A DNA stretch of 64,000 bases. Source: Bacteroidales bacterium. Lineage in GTDB: Bacteria > Bacteroidota > Bacteroidia > Bacteroidales > F082. The stretch covers positions 62,001 to 126,000 of the forward strand of contig JAUXMV010000004.1 in assembly GCA_030683155.1 (NCBI GenBank). Reading direction: 5' to 3'. Position numbers and translations under genes: made by a program. How positions within the stretch are numbered: position 1 is the first letter of the stretch; every line of letters begins with the position of its first letter. This document shows, piece by piece, positions 7,988 to 16,893 of this stretch. The notes below the pieces were generated by a model. It was not told where the DNA came from, ran no database searches, and saw only the letters and a program-made list of their open reading frames with translations.

Positions 7988-9397
7988 TTAATAGCCTTGT
8001 CCAAATACATCACCTTCAGTTTCCCTTTTAACCTTTCTCTCTTTATTAATCCTGACTGTTTCTGCTGTGCTGTCACTTATCATTGGATTAAGCTCCCTTC
8101 CTGTTTCTTCACTCATCATTCCGGAATCAATAGAGTTCACCAGGTTGGTAATTATTTCTGCAACATCCTCACCAAATGGGCTTTGAAACTGCGCATCAAC
8201 AATAAGCTTATCACATTCTGTTTTCAGACTTACATCTAGCACATTTCCAATAGCAGCCTTAAGCAAGCTTATGAATCTGTCAATCATTTCATCATGATAC
8301 TCCTTATGCTTGTTGGCCTTAATTTCAGCCAAAGCCATCATTTGCTTGAGTGCCTTTCCAGAGACATTGGACAATGATTTCATGGTCTCAAAATCAATGT
8401 TTGGAGTGAATGACTTGCTGAGTATATGCCCCTGAAGGTAGTCAATCTCCATCTTTTTAAGCTCTGGAGCACTGTCAACAGTCAAATAAGAAACATCTCC
8501 ATCCTTGCTGTCCTTGACATAGATTTTACCAGCCTCACCTTTCTCTGGAATATTTTTAAGAACATCTGCAGTAATTACAACCGCCGGAGAGGCAAAGTAA
8601 TCATTAACATCAGCCGTAACACTGGCTATATGTTCTTCTCTTTCGATCAATTGTTGCACTCCATGATGCTCTTTCTCCTGCCGGAAGTAGATAATTGGAA
8701 TTTTTCCAATCATGTTTTTTTCAGGTGTAACATCCCATCCAACATCTTTTCTTACACACCGGAAAATATTATCCTTGGTGAAGATATCGAAATGGTAAAC
8801 AACCTTACCTCCTTCATTCAGGTAATAACCCCTGCCAAATGACGTCATACGATCATACATATCAAACATTGGCCTCAGTTCATCACCTTTACTGGCTGCA
8901 AGAACTTTGAGCAATGCATCAGGTTTGTTTTCATCATTTCGAAACACATGAAGTAAAAGCGCTGACTCTGTCTCTGCACCGGCAACCCTTTTACATTGTC
9001 TTATCCGGCTGTCAAACCTTAGGGACTTCACCAAATCCTTGAACATCTCAAAAGCCTTGTCTGTAGCCTCCGTCTGCTGTGAAAACTTCACTGGCCGGCC
9101 ATATAGAAACACAAGGCTTATTTCATTGATGAAAACCTGATAAGGTATTGGAAGTCTCCATTGCTTTTCGACACGCACATTTTGCCCTTTACTGTTTTTT
9201 ATAATCTTGTCCTGACGGGACATGATTTCATGAGTGGCGACTTCATATTCTTTCAGTGCTTTCTTGACATCTTCACTGCGGTCCTGCATTTGCCTGATGA
9301 TGTTGTCAATATCCTTGTTGGATATCAGTTTGTCAAAATCTTGCTGAATGCCAAGACTTGACTTTAGTTTGTTAGCGATAACAGTTATTATACTCAT
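7988..9397 (-). CDS. Phage portal protein (SPP1 gp6-like)
   Basis: 469 residues from MSIITVIANK; an upstream in-frame ATG at 9424 would overlap the terminase gene, so the internal start is preferred. The protein has the length and pattern of Siphoviridae-type portals: a helical N-terminus, a central GRPVKF segment, KIPIIYFRQEKE (about 235-246) and a long helical stem/crown region. Portals form the dodecameric DNA channel of the head. It lies between large terminase and the gp7-type gene. Confidence 0.88.
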   Translation of the reverse strand: MSIITVIANKLKSSLGIQQDFDKLISNKDIDNIIRQMQDRSEDVKKALKEYEVATHEIMSRQDKIIKNSKGQNVRVEKQWRLPIPYQVFINEISLVFLYGRPVKFSQQTEATDKAFEMFKDLVKSLRFDSRIRQCKRVAGAETESALLLHVFRNDENKPDALLKVLAASKGDELRPMFDMYDRMTSFGRGYYLNEGGKVVYHFDIFTKDNIFRCVRKDVGWDVTPEKNMIGKIPIIYFRQEKEHHGVQQLIEREEHIASVTADVNDYFASPAVVITADVLKNIPEKGEAGKIYVKDSKDGDVSYLTVDSAPELKKMEIDYLQGHILSKSFTPNIDFETMKSLSNVSGKALKQMMALAEIKANKHKEYHDEMIDRFISLLKAAIGNVLDVSLKTECDKLIVDAQFQSPFGEDVAEIITNLVNSIDSGMMSEETGRELNPMISDSTAETVRINKERKVKRETEGDVFGQGY

Positions 9398-9410
9398 AGC
9401 TTTATGTTTT

Positions 9411-10883
9411 TTAGAAAAATCCAAGTGATTCTTTTGTTAAATTCTCTGGCAATATTGGTATGCCATTCAGGTGAAAATCTACTGCATAGCAGAGAAGGTC
9501 TACATATTCGTCATGTGTCTTGAGCGGAAAGCCACACACCTCATCTATAAAAGACTCATTCCATTCTCCCTCGACCAGATAAACCCTTCCGCATTCAATC
9601 GATGGTGAAGCAGCATTGAGTCTTGTTTCCTTGCTATCGCTTGGTGATGGTGTCTGTGTGACATTAATTTTTGAATCTCTTTCAAGCTGTTGTATGACAC
9701 TCTTTCCATTTGCTTTTGGTTCAATCCGCAAGCTTCCGCGGTTATCATATCCATTCGCCTGTATGTAACCAGGGAGAAACTTGATCAGATCAGGGAATTG
9801 CTTGTATAGCTTTTTAGCATCAAAAATGAAAAGCGCATTATTGACAAAGGTTGTGGCAATGATGCCGGAAGGGTCATTGTCGGTTTTTTTCTTCTTTTCG
9901 TCATAGGCTGTATCAAGGAAGAAATGTACAGGAGCTTTGCCCCGGATAGCCATAAACTGTGAGTAGGATATCTTTCTGAACCATTCCTCTTTAATGATGT
10001 TACCGCCCTCCACAGTTGGAGATTGGCCATACTGCCCGGCATAACCTTTGCTTCCAAGGTCTACCATAGCTTCGTCAAGTACTTTTCTCGAAAGCCTTTC
10101 AGGGTCAAGCAGCCCATTGACATACTTTTCTTTTAACTCCGGAGGTTTAACATTATCGGATAGTTCGGCCGGTAGACAAATATGTCTTATGTTTTCTCCT
10201 TTGCGTTTTATAAGATATCCGGTAACATCTTCCTCATGAAGTCTCTGCATTATTGTGACAACTGGAGTGTTTTCCTTGTTTACCTTACGGGATGAAAGCG
10301 TCTTGGTGTGTTCATTGGCCTGATGTCTATGTGGGCCAGAGCTGGCTTGCTTTGGATTTTGAGGGTCATCATTGATAATTAAATGACCATGCTTTCCGGT
10401 AATGGTTCCACCTGTAGAAGTTGAATATCTAGCACCTGTCTTTGTGTTTTCATAGAATCCTTTTGCAGACTTATCAGGTCGGATTTTAACTTCAGGAAAA
10501 TACGCCTGGTAGCGCTCACTGGTGATGATATCCTTGCTTTTTGATGCATGGTCAAGAGAAAGATCGCCTGAGTAGGAATTGGATATTACTCTTATTGTAG
10601 GGTCAACAGTCCATAGCCATGTTGGCCACATCACCGTTACAATGGTAGATTTTGTTGTGCCTGGTGGAATATTAATGAGAAGGTCATAAGGCTTTGGGTC
10701 ACGTCGCACGATATGGACGGATAACTCCTGAAGCTCCTGGCAAAGGAATGGAATATGCCAGTTGTAGACCGGTTCTTCTTTGATTATCACGTCCCAAAAT
10801 GTTTTGACAAAATAAAAGAAGTTGCGTTTGCACATTTCCCGGTTATATGCAATAGTAATAGCTTCAACATTAGCCTTGCTCAT
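9411..10883 (-). CDS. terL: Terminase large subunit
   Basis: 490 residues. Walker A is PPGTTKST (73-80), Walker B LIINDD (168-173), and an RNase H-like nuclease begins at HFFLDTAYD (D324). The enzyme cuts and pumps phage DNA into the prohead together with TerS and portal. Its start overlaps the small terminase gene by 14 bp. Confidence 0.93.
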   Translation of the reverse strand: MSKANVEAITIAYNREMCKRNFFYFVKTFWDVIIKEEPVYNWHIPFLCQELQELSVHIVRRDPKPYDLLINIPPGTTKSTIVTVMWPTWLWTVDPTIRVISNSYSGDLSLDHASKSKDIITSERYQAYFPEVKIRPDKSAKGFYENTKTGARYSTSTGGTITGKHGHLIINDDPQNPKQASSGPHRHQANEHTKTLSSRKVNKENTPVVTIMQRLHEEDVTGYLIKRKGENIRHICLPAELSDNVKPPELKEKYVNGLLDPERLSRKVLDEAMVDLGSKGYAGQYGQSPTVEGGNIIKEEWFRKISYSQFMAIRGKAPVHFFLDTAYDEKKKKTDNDPSGIIATTFVNNALFIFDAKKLYKQFPDLIKFLPGYIQANGYDNRGSLRIEPKANGKSVIQQLERDSKINVTQTPSPSDSKETRLNAASPSIECGRVYLVEGEWNESFIDEVCGFPLKTHDEYVDLLCYAVDFHLNGIPILPENLTKESLGFF

Positions 10884-11307
10884 TTTTTGATTTCTCTAAA
10901 AGCTTTCCTATCGTTGTAAGTTCTTCGTCCGTAAGGTTACTAAAATCAATCTCTTTACTAATGGCTATACTTTTTCCATCGATACCTGTTACCTCTTTGC
11001 GCTCAGTATAGCCACGGTCTTTACCCTTTGTCTTGAGGTAAAAAATGATAGCTGTGGTATCTTCACTTTTGATTTTCTTAAGCAATGAGGCTTCGGCAAA
11101 ATCTATCTGGAGCTCTTGAATATCATCGGCCTTTGCAGCAAATATGGGATCCTCTTTATACCAGTTATAATATGTCACCCGGGAGATACCCGATTTCTCA
11201 CATGCATAAGCTACTATCCCACTTGTTTCTCGCAAGAATTCAAGAAGCTTTTCTTTCTTCTTTTTCTTGGACAATCGTGTAAGTTTCTGGCCTTGTCTCA
11301 TTGTCAA
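10870..11307 (-). CDS. terS: Terminase small subunit
   Basis: 145 residues with an N-terminal helix-turn-helix of the phBC6A51 type (GISRVTYYNWYKEDPIF, about 40-56) and a downstream helical oligomerisation region ending LKTKGKDRGYTERKE. It recognises phage DNA for packaging. It overlaps the PP-loop gene upstream by 4 bp (ATGA) and terL downstream by 14 bp. Confidence 0.85.
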   Translation of the reverse strand: MTMRQGQKLTRLSKKKKKEKLLEFLRETSGIVAYACEKSGISRVTYYNWYKEDPIFAAKADDIQELQIDFAEASLLKKIKSEDTTAIIFYLKTKGKDRGYTERKEVTGIDGKSIAISKEIDFSNLTDEELTTIGKLLEKSKNEQG

Positions 11308-12374
11308 TCCATGTTATCGTTAAAGATGTCTGATGTAACTACCCGAGTAGTACGGTTCTTTGGGTCGCCAGCAAGAAGAATCTGGTATATCTTCCTGCAT
11401 GTATGGGAGGAGGTTTTCTCTGTCACTTTAGCATAAAGTTTCTTCACCTGCTTGTAGCCTGGATACATGCCCGGATGTTGAGAGGCTTTCTTTAGTTCAT
11501 CCTTTAGGATGATCCTGTAATCTTTATCTTTTCCGTTTTCAAAGCGGGTGTCCTGCCTGCTGCTTCGAAACATATCCGTTTCCCAGTAAAGCATCACAAG
11601 GTCTGCGTTGGGTTCTCTGCGGATAATCTTTTCAAATAGGTTGGGATAGAACTCAAGAACTTTTGGTAAAGTCTTGATCGTGTCGATACTGAAAAACTGG
11701 CTTATCCTGAGCTTATTTATCGGCACCCCTGTTTTGTAGAGGTAAAGATAGGTTTCCGGAAATGGTATGTTATGCAGCTTTAAATACAGCCACACATCAT
11801 TATCGCGCCAGTCATAGATAGGGTAAACATACTGCGATTTTGATTTTTCTGCAATTGAACTGAGCCTTTGAACTGATTCATAAATTCTAAGTCCAACGAA
11901 AACCGGCAAGCCATCAAACAGGACTTTTGAAAAGAGCTGATATGTCATTCCCATGACAAACTTCTCATGGTTGCGGATGGCAAACTTGGGCATTGGTTTA
12001 ATCCAAATATCTTCCTTGCCCGGCTCCCAGCAGATAAAACTTTCATCATTCTCCAACCTGTTCACACAATTGTAGTGCTTTATAGGTAAGCAGAACCAGT
12101 AGAACTTTGCACCTAAGGATAGAAACTTTGACCTCCATTCAAATACTGTTCTTTCGAAGTCCGGGTAAACGCCTTCTTCATCAAAGAAGGTAACGATGAG
12201 ACGATTGAAAGGGATGCTGTATTTAAGCATCGTCTTTATGATGAGGTCACCCATAACGATTGAATCCTTTCCTCCAGAGAAGGAAAGGACTGTGAGATGA
12301 TGCTTGTTAAAGGTTTCCAGAATCCTTCTTTCAGCAGCCGTAACAACATCAAAGCTGTAGGTTTTGGTTTTCAT
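11304..12374 (-). CDS. IbrA-like PP-loop ATPase (PAPS reductase family)
   Basis: 356 residues. SGGKDS at 33-38 is the PP-loop of the adenine nucleotide alpha-hydrolase/PAPS reductase family, and YPIYDWRDNDVW (about 184-195) is typical of the IbrA/DUF3440 branch. No reductase Cys motif is evident, so sulfate reduction is unlikely. IbrA occurs in pairs with the ParB-like IbrB on prophages, where the pair affects gene expression; the chemistry is unknown. The IbrB-like gene precedes it with a 4-bp overlap. Confidence 0.85.
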   Translation of the reverse strand: MKTKTYSFDVVTAAERRILETFNKHHLTVLSFSGGKDSIVMGDLIIKTMLKYSIPFNRLIVTFFDEEGVYPDFERTVFEWRSKFLSLGAKFYWFCLPIKHYNCVNRLENDESFICWEPGKEDIWIKPMPKFAIRNHEKFVMGMTYQLFSKVLFDGLPVFVGLRIYESVQRLSSIAEKSKSQYVYPIYDWRDNDVWLYLKLHNIPFPETYLYLYKTGVPINKLRISQFFSIDTIKTLPKVLEFYPNLFEKIIRREPNADLVMLYWETDMFRSSRQDTRFENGKDKDYRIILKDELKKASQHPGMYPGYKQVKKLYAKVTEKTSSHTCRKIYQILLAGDPKNRTTRVVTSDIFNDNMD

Positions 12375-12892
12375 TTGTATTTTCTCACTGCTTCTGCATT
12401 GTTGAATGTTTGTCGTTTGATGATTGTGTTCAGAAATGTCTCCCTGTCTATCTTTGAAAGCCGGAAGATCTCCTCCCTGCTCATGCCTATCTCCTTAGAG
12501 ATTTCATCCACCGTTTTACCTTTGTCCAAAAGTGATGTGACAATGTTTTCCATTGGTTCTAGAAGGTGTGTGCCCCGGGCCCGATTAAAGGTAACAGTGC
12601 CGTACATGTTCTTGCTTTCGTCCTCATGTGCCACTATCACAACAGGAATCTTTCCGCCTAACATTGAGCGCAAAGGCTCTCTCCCGGAAACAAGCCATCG
12701 GTGAAAGCCGTCAATGATGGTGTAATCCGGCCTGATCACGATCGGAAAGCAGAACCCATTTGTCAGGATGCTTTGCATGAGCAGTTTCAGATTCTTTTCA
12801 AGAACCTTGTTTGGGTTGTAGTCATTGGGCCGGATAAGATCACGGTCAATAAACTTCATTTCCTTGAGCGGTTTAAACAGGTCCTTTTCCAT
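12371..12892 (-). CDS. IbrB-like ParB-domain protein
   Basis: 173 residues. It carries a ParB/Srx-fold core with DGFHRW at 61-66 and the IbrB hallmark GTVTFNRARGTH (98-109), followed by a helix-turn-helix segment (TVDEISKEIGMSREEIFRL). ParB-like folds can bind or hydrolyse nucleotides; here the partner is the PP-loop protein encoded next. Second ParB gene of a doubled cassette. Confidence 0.85.
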   Translation of the reverse strand: MEKDLFKPLKEMKFIDRDLIRPNDYNPNKVLEKNLKLLMQSILTNGFCFPIVIRPDYTIIDGFHRWLVSGREPLRSMLGGKIPVVIVAHEDESKNMYGTVTFNRARGTHLLEPMENIVTSLLDKGKTVDEISKEIGMSREEIFRLSKIDRETFLNTIIKRQTFNNAEAVRKYK

Positions 12893-12894
12893 GA

Positions 12895-13473
12895 TCAGAT
12901 CGTTATTTCACCTCCACAGTGAGGGCACTTCATTGTTCTTGCAGGTTGCATTCCTGCATCGATATCCTCATACTGGGCATTTTGTTCTACCTGAAGGTCA
13001 TTGCTGAAATTGTCATTTCTTATACCTGGCTTTGTAAAGTCAACACCCATGTTATCGAGACTTACCTCATTCAGGATAGTGTCCAGATACTCTGGTGAAA
13101 AGCCGATGATGTCCATCTCCCCAATATCTTTGATCAAAGCCTCAACCTGTGTGAAGTTGACATAACTCATGCTCTGAATCTTATTATCCTCGAGCAATAG
13201 TTTGAGTTTCTGCTTTTCGTTCAATCCTTTGATGATTGTAACCTTAGCAACCTTTTCTCCCTTTTTTTGCAAAGCCATTTTCTTTCCATGGCCACAGATG
13301 ATCTGGTTGTTTTCGTCACAGATGATCCGGTAATACTGACCATATCTGTCCATACTCTGAACCATTGCATCTATCTGTGCATGTGTGTGCGTGTTTGGGT
13401 TGCTTGGATGATCCTTCAGTTCCGAAAGATTCAATACTTTATCTTCATGTGTGACTTTAGATTGTTTAGCCAT
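12895..13473 (-). CDS. ParB-domain protein with C-terminal zinc-ribbon-like tail
   Basis: 192 residues from MAKQSKVTHEDK. The longer frame to 13692 would cross the upstream PP-loop gene and reads as a shadow, so this ATG is chosen; it overlaps that gene by 8 bp. A ParB/sulfiredoxin core is seen with DHPSNPN (21-27) and GHGKKMAL (61-68). The tail ends in CPHCGG (C183, C186), half of a zinc ribbon. This architecture is common beside phage terminases. Role probably shared with the neighbouring PP-loop enzymes. Confidence 0.8.
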   Translation of the reverse strand: MAKQSKVTHEDKVLNLSELKDHPSNPNTHTHAQIDAMVQSMDRYGQYYRIICDENNQIICGHGKKMALQKKGEKVAKVTIIKGLNEKQKLKLLLEDNKIQSMSYVNFTQVEALIKDIGEMDIIGFSPEYLDTILNEVSLDNMGVDFTKPGIRNDNFSNDLQVEQNAQYEDIDAGMQPARTMKCPHCGGEITI

Positions 13474-14266
13474 GTTTTTCAAGTGTTTTAAGTGCTTCTG
13501 GAAAATGGTTTGCTGCTTTGATAATTGTTTCTGGACTAATCTGGTAGAGTAGCTCCCAGGAGTGCTCCCGGCCACGGGATGAGGTTTGAACAGGCCATAC
13601 ACCGGTACCACTGATCCAGCCTTCAGGATCGTAATAGATTGGAGGTATATTTCGGTTCTTGAAATAGTGACAGGCTGCCAGCACATGCTCATGCTTCCAG
13701 TGTGCTATCGGGGAAAATCTCGTCACCTCATTTTTATCAGTGTAGATGTTTTTCCCTTTTCCACCAGTATAATTGCCATCCTGAGTTCTCCTGCCAAGAA
13801 TGATAATGTCAAGATTTGCATCACGGAAAAAATCCGCCTGGGCACTATGTTGGATAAGAGAATACCACCTGGCCATCAAATCCGATTGTTCAGGGAAAAC
13901 CATGTGTGGATTTTTGACAAGCCAATCATATCCTATGCCGGCATCCCATGTAAAACATCCTAATGGCTTGTTTACTCTGAGCCATGCAAGATAATGAGGG
14001 TATTCCAATTCTTTTGACAGACCAATTACAGATTGTTCAATGCCAGCTATCTCACACACTACCTGTAGGGCTATACTATCTTTTCCACCAGACCATGCAA
14101 ACCCGGCATTCTTATCTCCTACCCGGCACTTTATGTCCATTACAGCATCAGCAACAAGGCTCTCGATCTGATCTCTGGAAACAATCTTGTCGATGTTTTC
14201 CCAAAGCTTTACAAAAGCATCGTTGCTGGCGGTCTGCTTCCTTCCTGGTGATACAGTGGTTTCCAT
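13466..14266 (-). CDS. PP-loop ATPase / PAPS reductase-family protein
   Basis: 266 residues with SGGKDS at 59-64, GRRTQDGNYTG (about 154-164) and a C-terminal substrate-loop region rich in Trp and Pro. It belongs to the same superfamily as the gene at 11304 but is clearly a different subfamily. It is coupled to the ParB gene downstream. With it, the phage carries two PP-loop and two ParB proteins in a row, suggesting a nucleotide or DNA modification function; this is inference. Confidence 0.82.
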   Translation of the reverse strand: METTVSPGRKQTASNDAFVKLWENIDKIVSRDQIESLVADAVMDIKCRVGDKNAGFAWSGGKDSIALQVVCEIAGIEQSVIGLSKELEYPHYLAWLRVNKPLGCFTWDAGIGYDWLVKNPHMVFPEQSDLMARWYSLIQHSAQADFFRDANLDIIILGRRTQDGNYTGGKGKNIYTDKNEVTRFSPIAHWKHEHVLAACHYFKNRNIPPIYYDPEGWISGTGVWPVQTSSRGREHSWELLYQISPETIIKAANHFPEALKTLEKHG

Positions 14267-14865
14267 CAGAGGTGTATTGCCGTTGACAGAGTGAAAGAAT
14301 TGTTTCCATTGTCATATCTCAACTGAACCCATGATAGGCTTGTAAGCTTTACCCTGACATTTGACACAAATCCTGGCTGATCACGTATTGAATAACCTGT
14401 ATTGAAAATGATGTGCTTCCATGCATAGCCTGCTAGGATCTGTAGCCTATCATTTTCAAGGAATTTATCCGCTCGATAGAAGTTATCCCAAGTGAAGTCA
14501 ACCATGTACTTATTGAGTTTCACTGTGCCGGAGACCGTCTCGCTAAAAGTTTCTGACTTGAGGTCATAGATTGACCTGAAAAGCAGGTAGTATTTCTGTT
14601 GATAGTTGACATTGACCCAAAGTTGAGGAATTACAGCCTCCCGGGAGAAGTTGTACTGCAATACCGGAGTGAGACTGATCCAGTCTCCAGGTTGAACCTT
14701 GTAACCAACGAAAGGTGCCGCGGCAAGCTTTCCGGGGGTTGTAGTTGAGGTTGTGAAAGGCATCCAGTATCGAAACTTTGTTGGCTGTGTGATACCATCA
14801 TAGACTTGAGCTGAAGCCGAAATGCCTAATGTCAGCATCAGCATGATTGTGAGAATTCTTTTCAT
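14266..14865 (-). CDS. Exported beta-barrel-like outer membrane protein
   Basis: 199 residues with a clear signal peptide (MKRILTIMLMLTLGISASAQ, cleavage near residue 20). The rest is alternating aromatic/polar beta strands (for example LQILAGYAWKHIIFNTGYS), typical of an outer membrane or periplasmic beta barrel. It overlaps neighbouring genes by 1 and 4 bp, so it is part of the late operon and not a host intrusion. A receptor-blocking or envelope-modifying role in lysogens is plausible; a function in DNA exit is not supported. Confidence 0.7.
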   Translation of the reverse strand: MKRILTIMLMLTLGISASAQVYDGITQPTKFRYWMPFTTSTTTPGKLAAAPFVGYKVQPGDWISLTPVLQYNFSREAVIPQLWVNVNYQQKYYLLFRSIYDLKSETFSETVSGTVKLNKYMVDFTWDNFYRADKFLENDRLQILAGYAWKHIIFNTGYSIRDQPGFVSNVRVKLTSLSWVQLRYDNGNNSFTLSTAIHL

Positions 14866-15173
14866 AGAGATTGATTTTGAAATTGTATGAATGATTTGAG
14901 AATTTTCTTGAGTGCGTTTTTTGCATTAAGTGCGGTTGCATATACCGTGTCCGGTTCTTGAAAAGCTTTTGATTTGGTAATTGTACTTCCATCCATTCCG
15001 AGCATTACATCTTTCTTGAGGTTGACTTTCCTGAGATGTGCCGTTTTTGTGTTGAAAGCAAAGAGAGAGTGTCCGGGATACAGCTTGAGGCTGCCGAGAA
15101 GTTTGAACTCTTTCTGAACTTGAGCAACCAATTGTGTATCTGGTTGAACTTTTATGTTTTCAAAGTCCTTCAT
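14862..15173 (-). CDS. Conserved Bacteroidota phage protein
   Basis: 103 residues. The segment KLLGSLKLYPGHSLFAFN-like (about residues 24-41) is one I associate with a small protein recurrent in Bacteroidota phages; function unknown. It continues with a strand-rich middle and a helical, Lys-rich C-terminus. Translation is coupled to the beta-barrel gene by a 4-bp overlap. Confidence 0.65.
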   Translation of the reverse strand: MKDFENIKVQPDTQLVAQVQKEFKLLGSLKLYPGHSLFAFNTKTAHLRKVNLKKDVMLGMDGSTITKSKAFQEPDTVYATALNAKNALKKILKSFIQFQNQSL

Positions 15174-15174
15174 C

Positions 15175-15444
15175 TCAATTCATGTTGATTGGTGTGTCCG
15201 GCCTTTCAATGAATACTGTTTCTGCTGCAGAAAGCCATACCGGAGGTTGTGTCTGGCCACTTAAAACAGAAAGCCATATCCTACCTGTTTTTCTCACTTT
15301 GGCAATTTCCTCTGGAGTCAATTCCCAGCACGAGATACACTGCTTTCCATCGGTATAAACCGGGAGCGGAGAACATTCTTCCTCTGATATGCCCGGGGGA
15401 GGTCCAAGCTGCTGGTTTTGCTCTTTAAACTTTACTGGTTTCAT
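15175..15444 (-). CDS. Conserved small phage protein
   Basis: 89 residues from MKPVKFKEQN (ATG complement at 15442-15444); the longer frame to 15504 would run deep into the symporter gene. It overlaps the symporter by 20 bp. The pattern EECSPLPVY...QCISCW...GRIWLSVLSGQTQPPVWL is one I associate with uncharacterised proteins of Bacteroidota phages. The Cys pair in CISCW may bind metal, unproven. Confidence 0.65.
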   Translation of the reverse strand: MKPVKFKEQNQQLGPPPGISEEECSPLPVYTDGKQCISCWELTPEEIAKVRKTGRIWLSVLSGQTQPPVWLSAAETVFIERPDTPINMN

Positions 15445-16831
15445 CTTTGATGGTGGTTGAAAGTAATCCAGAGGCAAGGATGGTAAACAGAGAACCGGCA
15501 ACAATCAAGGTAGTATTTCCGGAAAAGTTGCCGATGGCAAAGATTGGTAGGCCTATGGTAATACTGGTAAGAAGTCCATAGAATAGTCCTCTTTCACTCA
15601 TTTTGATTCCTTTGATGGCAAAGGCTGTAGGAAGCATGACTGAAGCTCGAAGGGTGCCATAGATCAGGAACAGGTGTAGGATCTTCAGTCCTGGGATGTT
15701 GGCAATTGTTATGGCAAGAAAGGTGACCGCAACCATGGAGAATTTAGCTACCTGAACAGGGGACCACCTCCTAAACCCTTCAACCCTTTTTACAAGATCA
15801 TGTCCAGATACAGAGCTTACCGCACAGATGATACTGTCAACAGTGGAAATTAGGCCGGAAAGAATCATTACCATAAACAAATACAAGAACCATTTAGGTG
15901 CAAAAGCCATCACAGCCCCTACATTGACCAGTTGGGTATCAGTGATATCTAAACCTTTTCCGGCTGCAAAAAAGCCAAAAACAGCAAGGGACAACGGTAC
16001 AACAGCAAATATTGCAGCGGCCCATAGCATCGCTTTCTTCACTTGACCTTCACGTATTGACCAGACTCTTTGCCAAAACATCTGATCTCCGAAAGTACCG
16101 GATAGAAGTCCGATTGTTGTAGGAATTCCAAAAGCAAGTGTAACGGCCAATCCTTTGCCGGTGAACATTCCTTGTATGTCACCTGCTTTTCCTGACAATC
16201 CTTCCAAGAGTGATTCATATCCTCCTCCATTGATGAACATAAATGGCAAACCTGTAAGCAGAACTATCACTATCCAAAGCATCTGCCAGTAATCCGTGAG
16301 GATGCTTGCTTTGATGCCTCTGGTGTAGGTGTATGCAAGTGGAATGACTGCCAGTATAACTGTTGTCAGTGCAAATGGGAGCCCGGTAATCTTCCACATG
16401 ATTGTAGCGCCGGCCAGAAGTTGCACTGCAAAGCTGAGTATCTGCAGACCGAAACTTTCAACGAGATAAAGGTTGTGTGTCCTGTTACTAAACTTTGTCC
16501 TGATGTAATCAGAGAATGTCCATCCGTGCGGATATTTGTCCCTCATCCAGGTTGCAAAGTAGGCGAAAATAACAAGCGTAAGAACATTTGGGACAACAAA
16601 CCAAAAAACTCCAACCCAGCCGGCTGTGTAGGCTTTCTCTGAAGCAACAAACATTGCCGGTGCCCATACCCATGTAGCGGCCAGAGAGAATGCAGCCATC
16701 CACCAGGGGATGTTTCGGTTTGCAACAAGATAATTCAGTTTTGATTGATTACCCTTTCGGATGAACTTTGTGATAAATGATACTGCTATGAAGTAAAACA
16801 GCAGTAATAATGCGCCATGTGTCTGTGTCAT
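15425..16831 (-). CDS. Sodium/solute symporter (SSS family) carried by the phage
   Basis: 468 residues, about 12-13 hydrophobic segments. Seen: a short N-terminus, RNIPWWMAAFSLAATW (about 39-54) with the conserved helix-1 break of Na+-coupled SSS carriers, and SGLISTVDSIICAVSSV near residue 330, the second sodium-site helix. Substrate cannot be assigned. It opens the leftward late operon and overlaps the next gene, so it belongs to the phage unit. Metabolic transporters of this size are unusual phage cargo. Confidence 0.85.
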   Translation of the reverse strand: MTQTHGALLLLFYFIAVSFITKFIRKGNQSKLNYLVANRNIPWWMAAFSLAATWVWAPAMFVASEKAYTAGWVGVFWFVVPNVLTLVIFAYFATWMRDKYPHGWTFSDYIRTKFSNRTHNLYLVESFGLQILSFAVQLLAGATIMWKITGLPFALTTVILAVIPLAYTYTRGIKASILTDYWQMLWIVIVLLTGLPFMFINGGGYESLLEGLSGKAGDIQGMFTGKGLAVTLAFGIPTTIGLLSGTFGDQMFWQRVWSIREGQVKKAMLWAAAIFAVVPLSLAVFGFFAAGKGLDITDTQLVNVGAVMAFAPKWFLYLFMVMILSGLISTVDSIICAVSSVSGHDLVKRVEGFRRWSPVQVAKFSMVAVTFLAITIANIPGLKILHLFLIYGTLRASVMLPTAFAIKGIKMSERGLFYGLLTSITIGLPIFAIGNFSGNTTLIVAGSLFTILASGLLSTTIKDETSKV

Positions 16832-16866
16832 ACCTTTTTATTGTGTTAAAGGTGTAAAGGTAAAAT

Positions 16867-16893
16867 AAAAAAGGTGCTTTTATTGAAAGCACC
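16867..16893 (-). terminator. Terminator-like hairpin ahead of the symporter operon
   Basis: An 8-bp stem GGTGCTTT/AAAGCACC with a 5-nt loop is followed by six T on the minus strand. It lies only 35 bp upstream of the symporter start, so it may be a leader attenuator or antitermination target rather than the end of a transcript. Confidence 0.55.

Noticed and set aside
9545-10057. Extra leftward ORFs inside terL
   Set aside because: Alternate frames of terL, no independent signals.
11116-11436. Rightward ORFs over terS and the IbrA-like gene
   Set aside because: Hydrophobic shadow frames opposite well-supported genes.
13474-13692. N-terminal extension of the ParB-type gene
   Set aside because: The upstream part lies wholly inside the PP-loop gene in another frame and is not ParB-like; the family starts at MAKQ.
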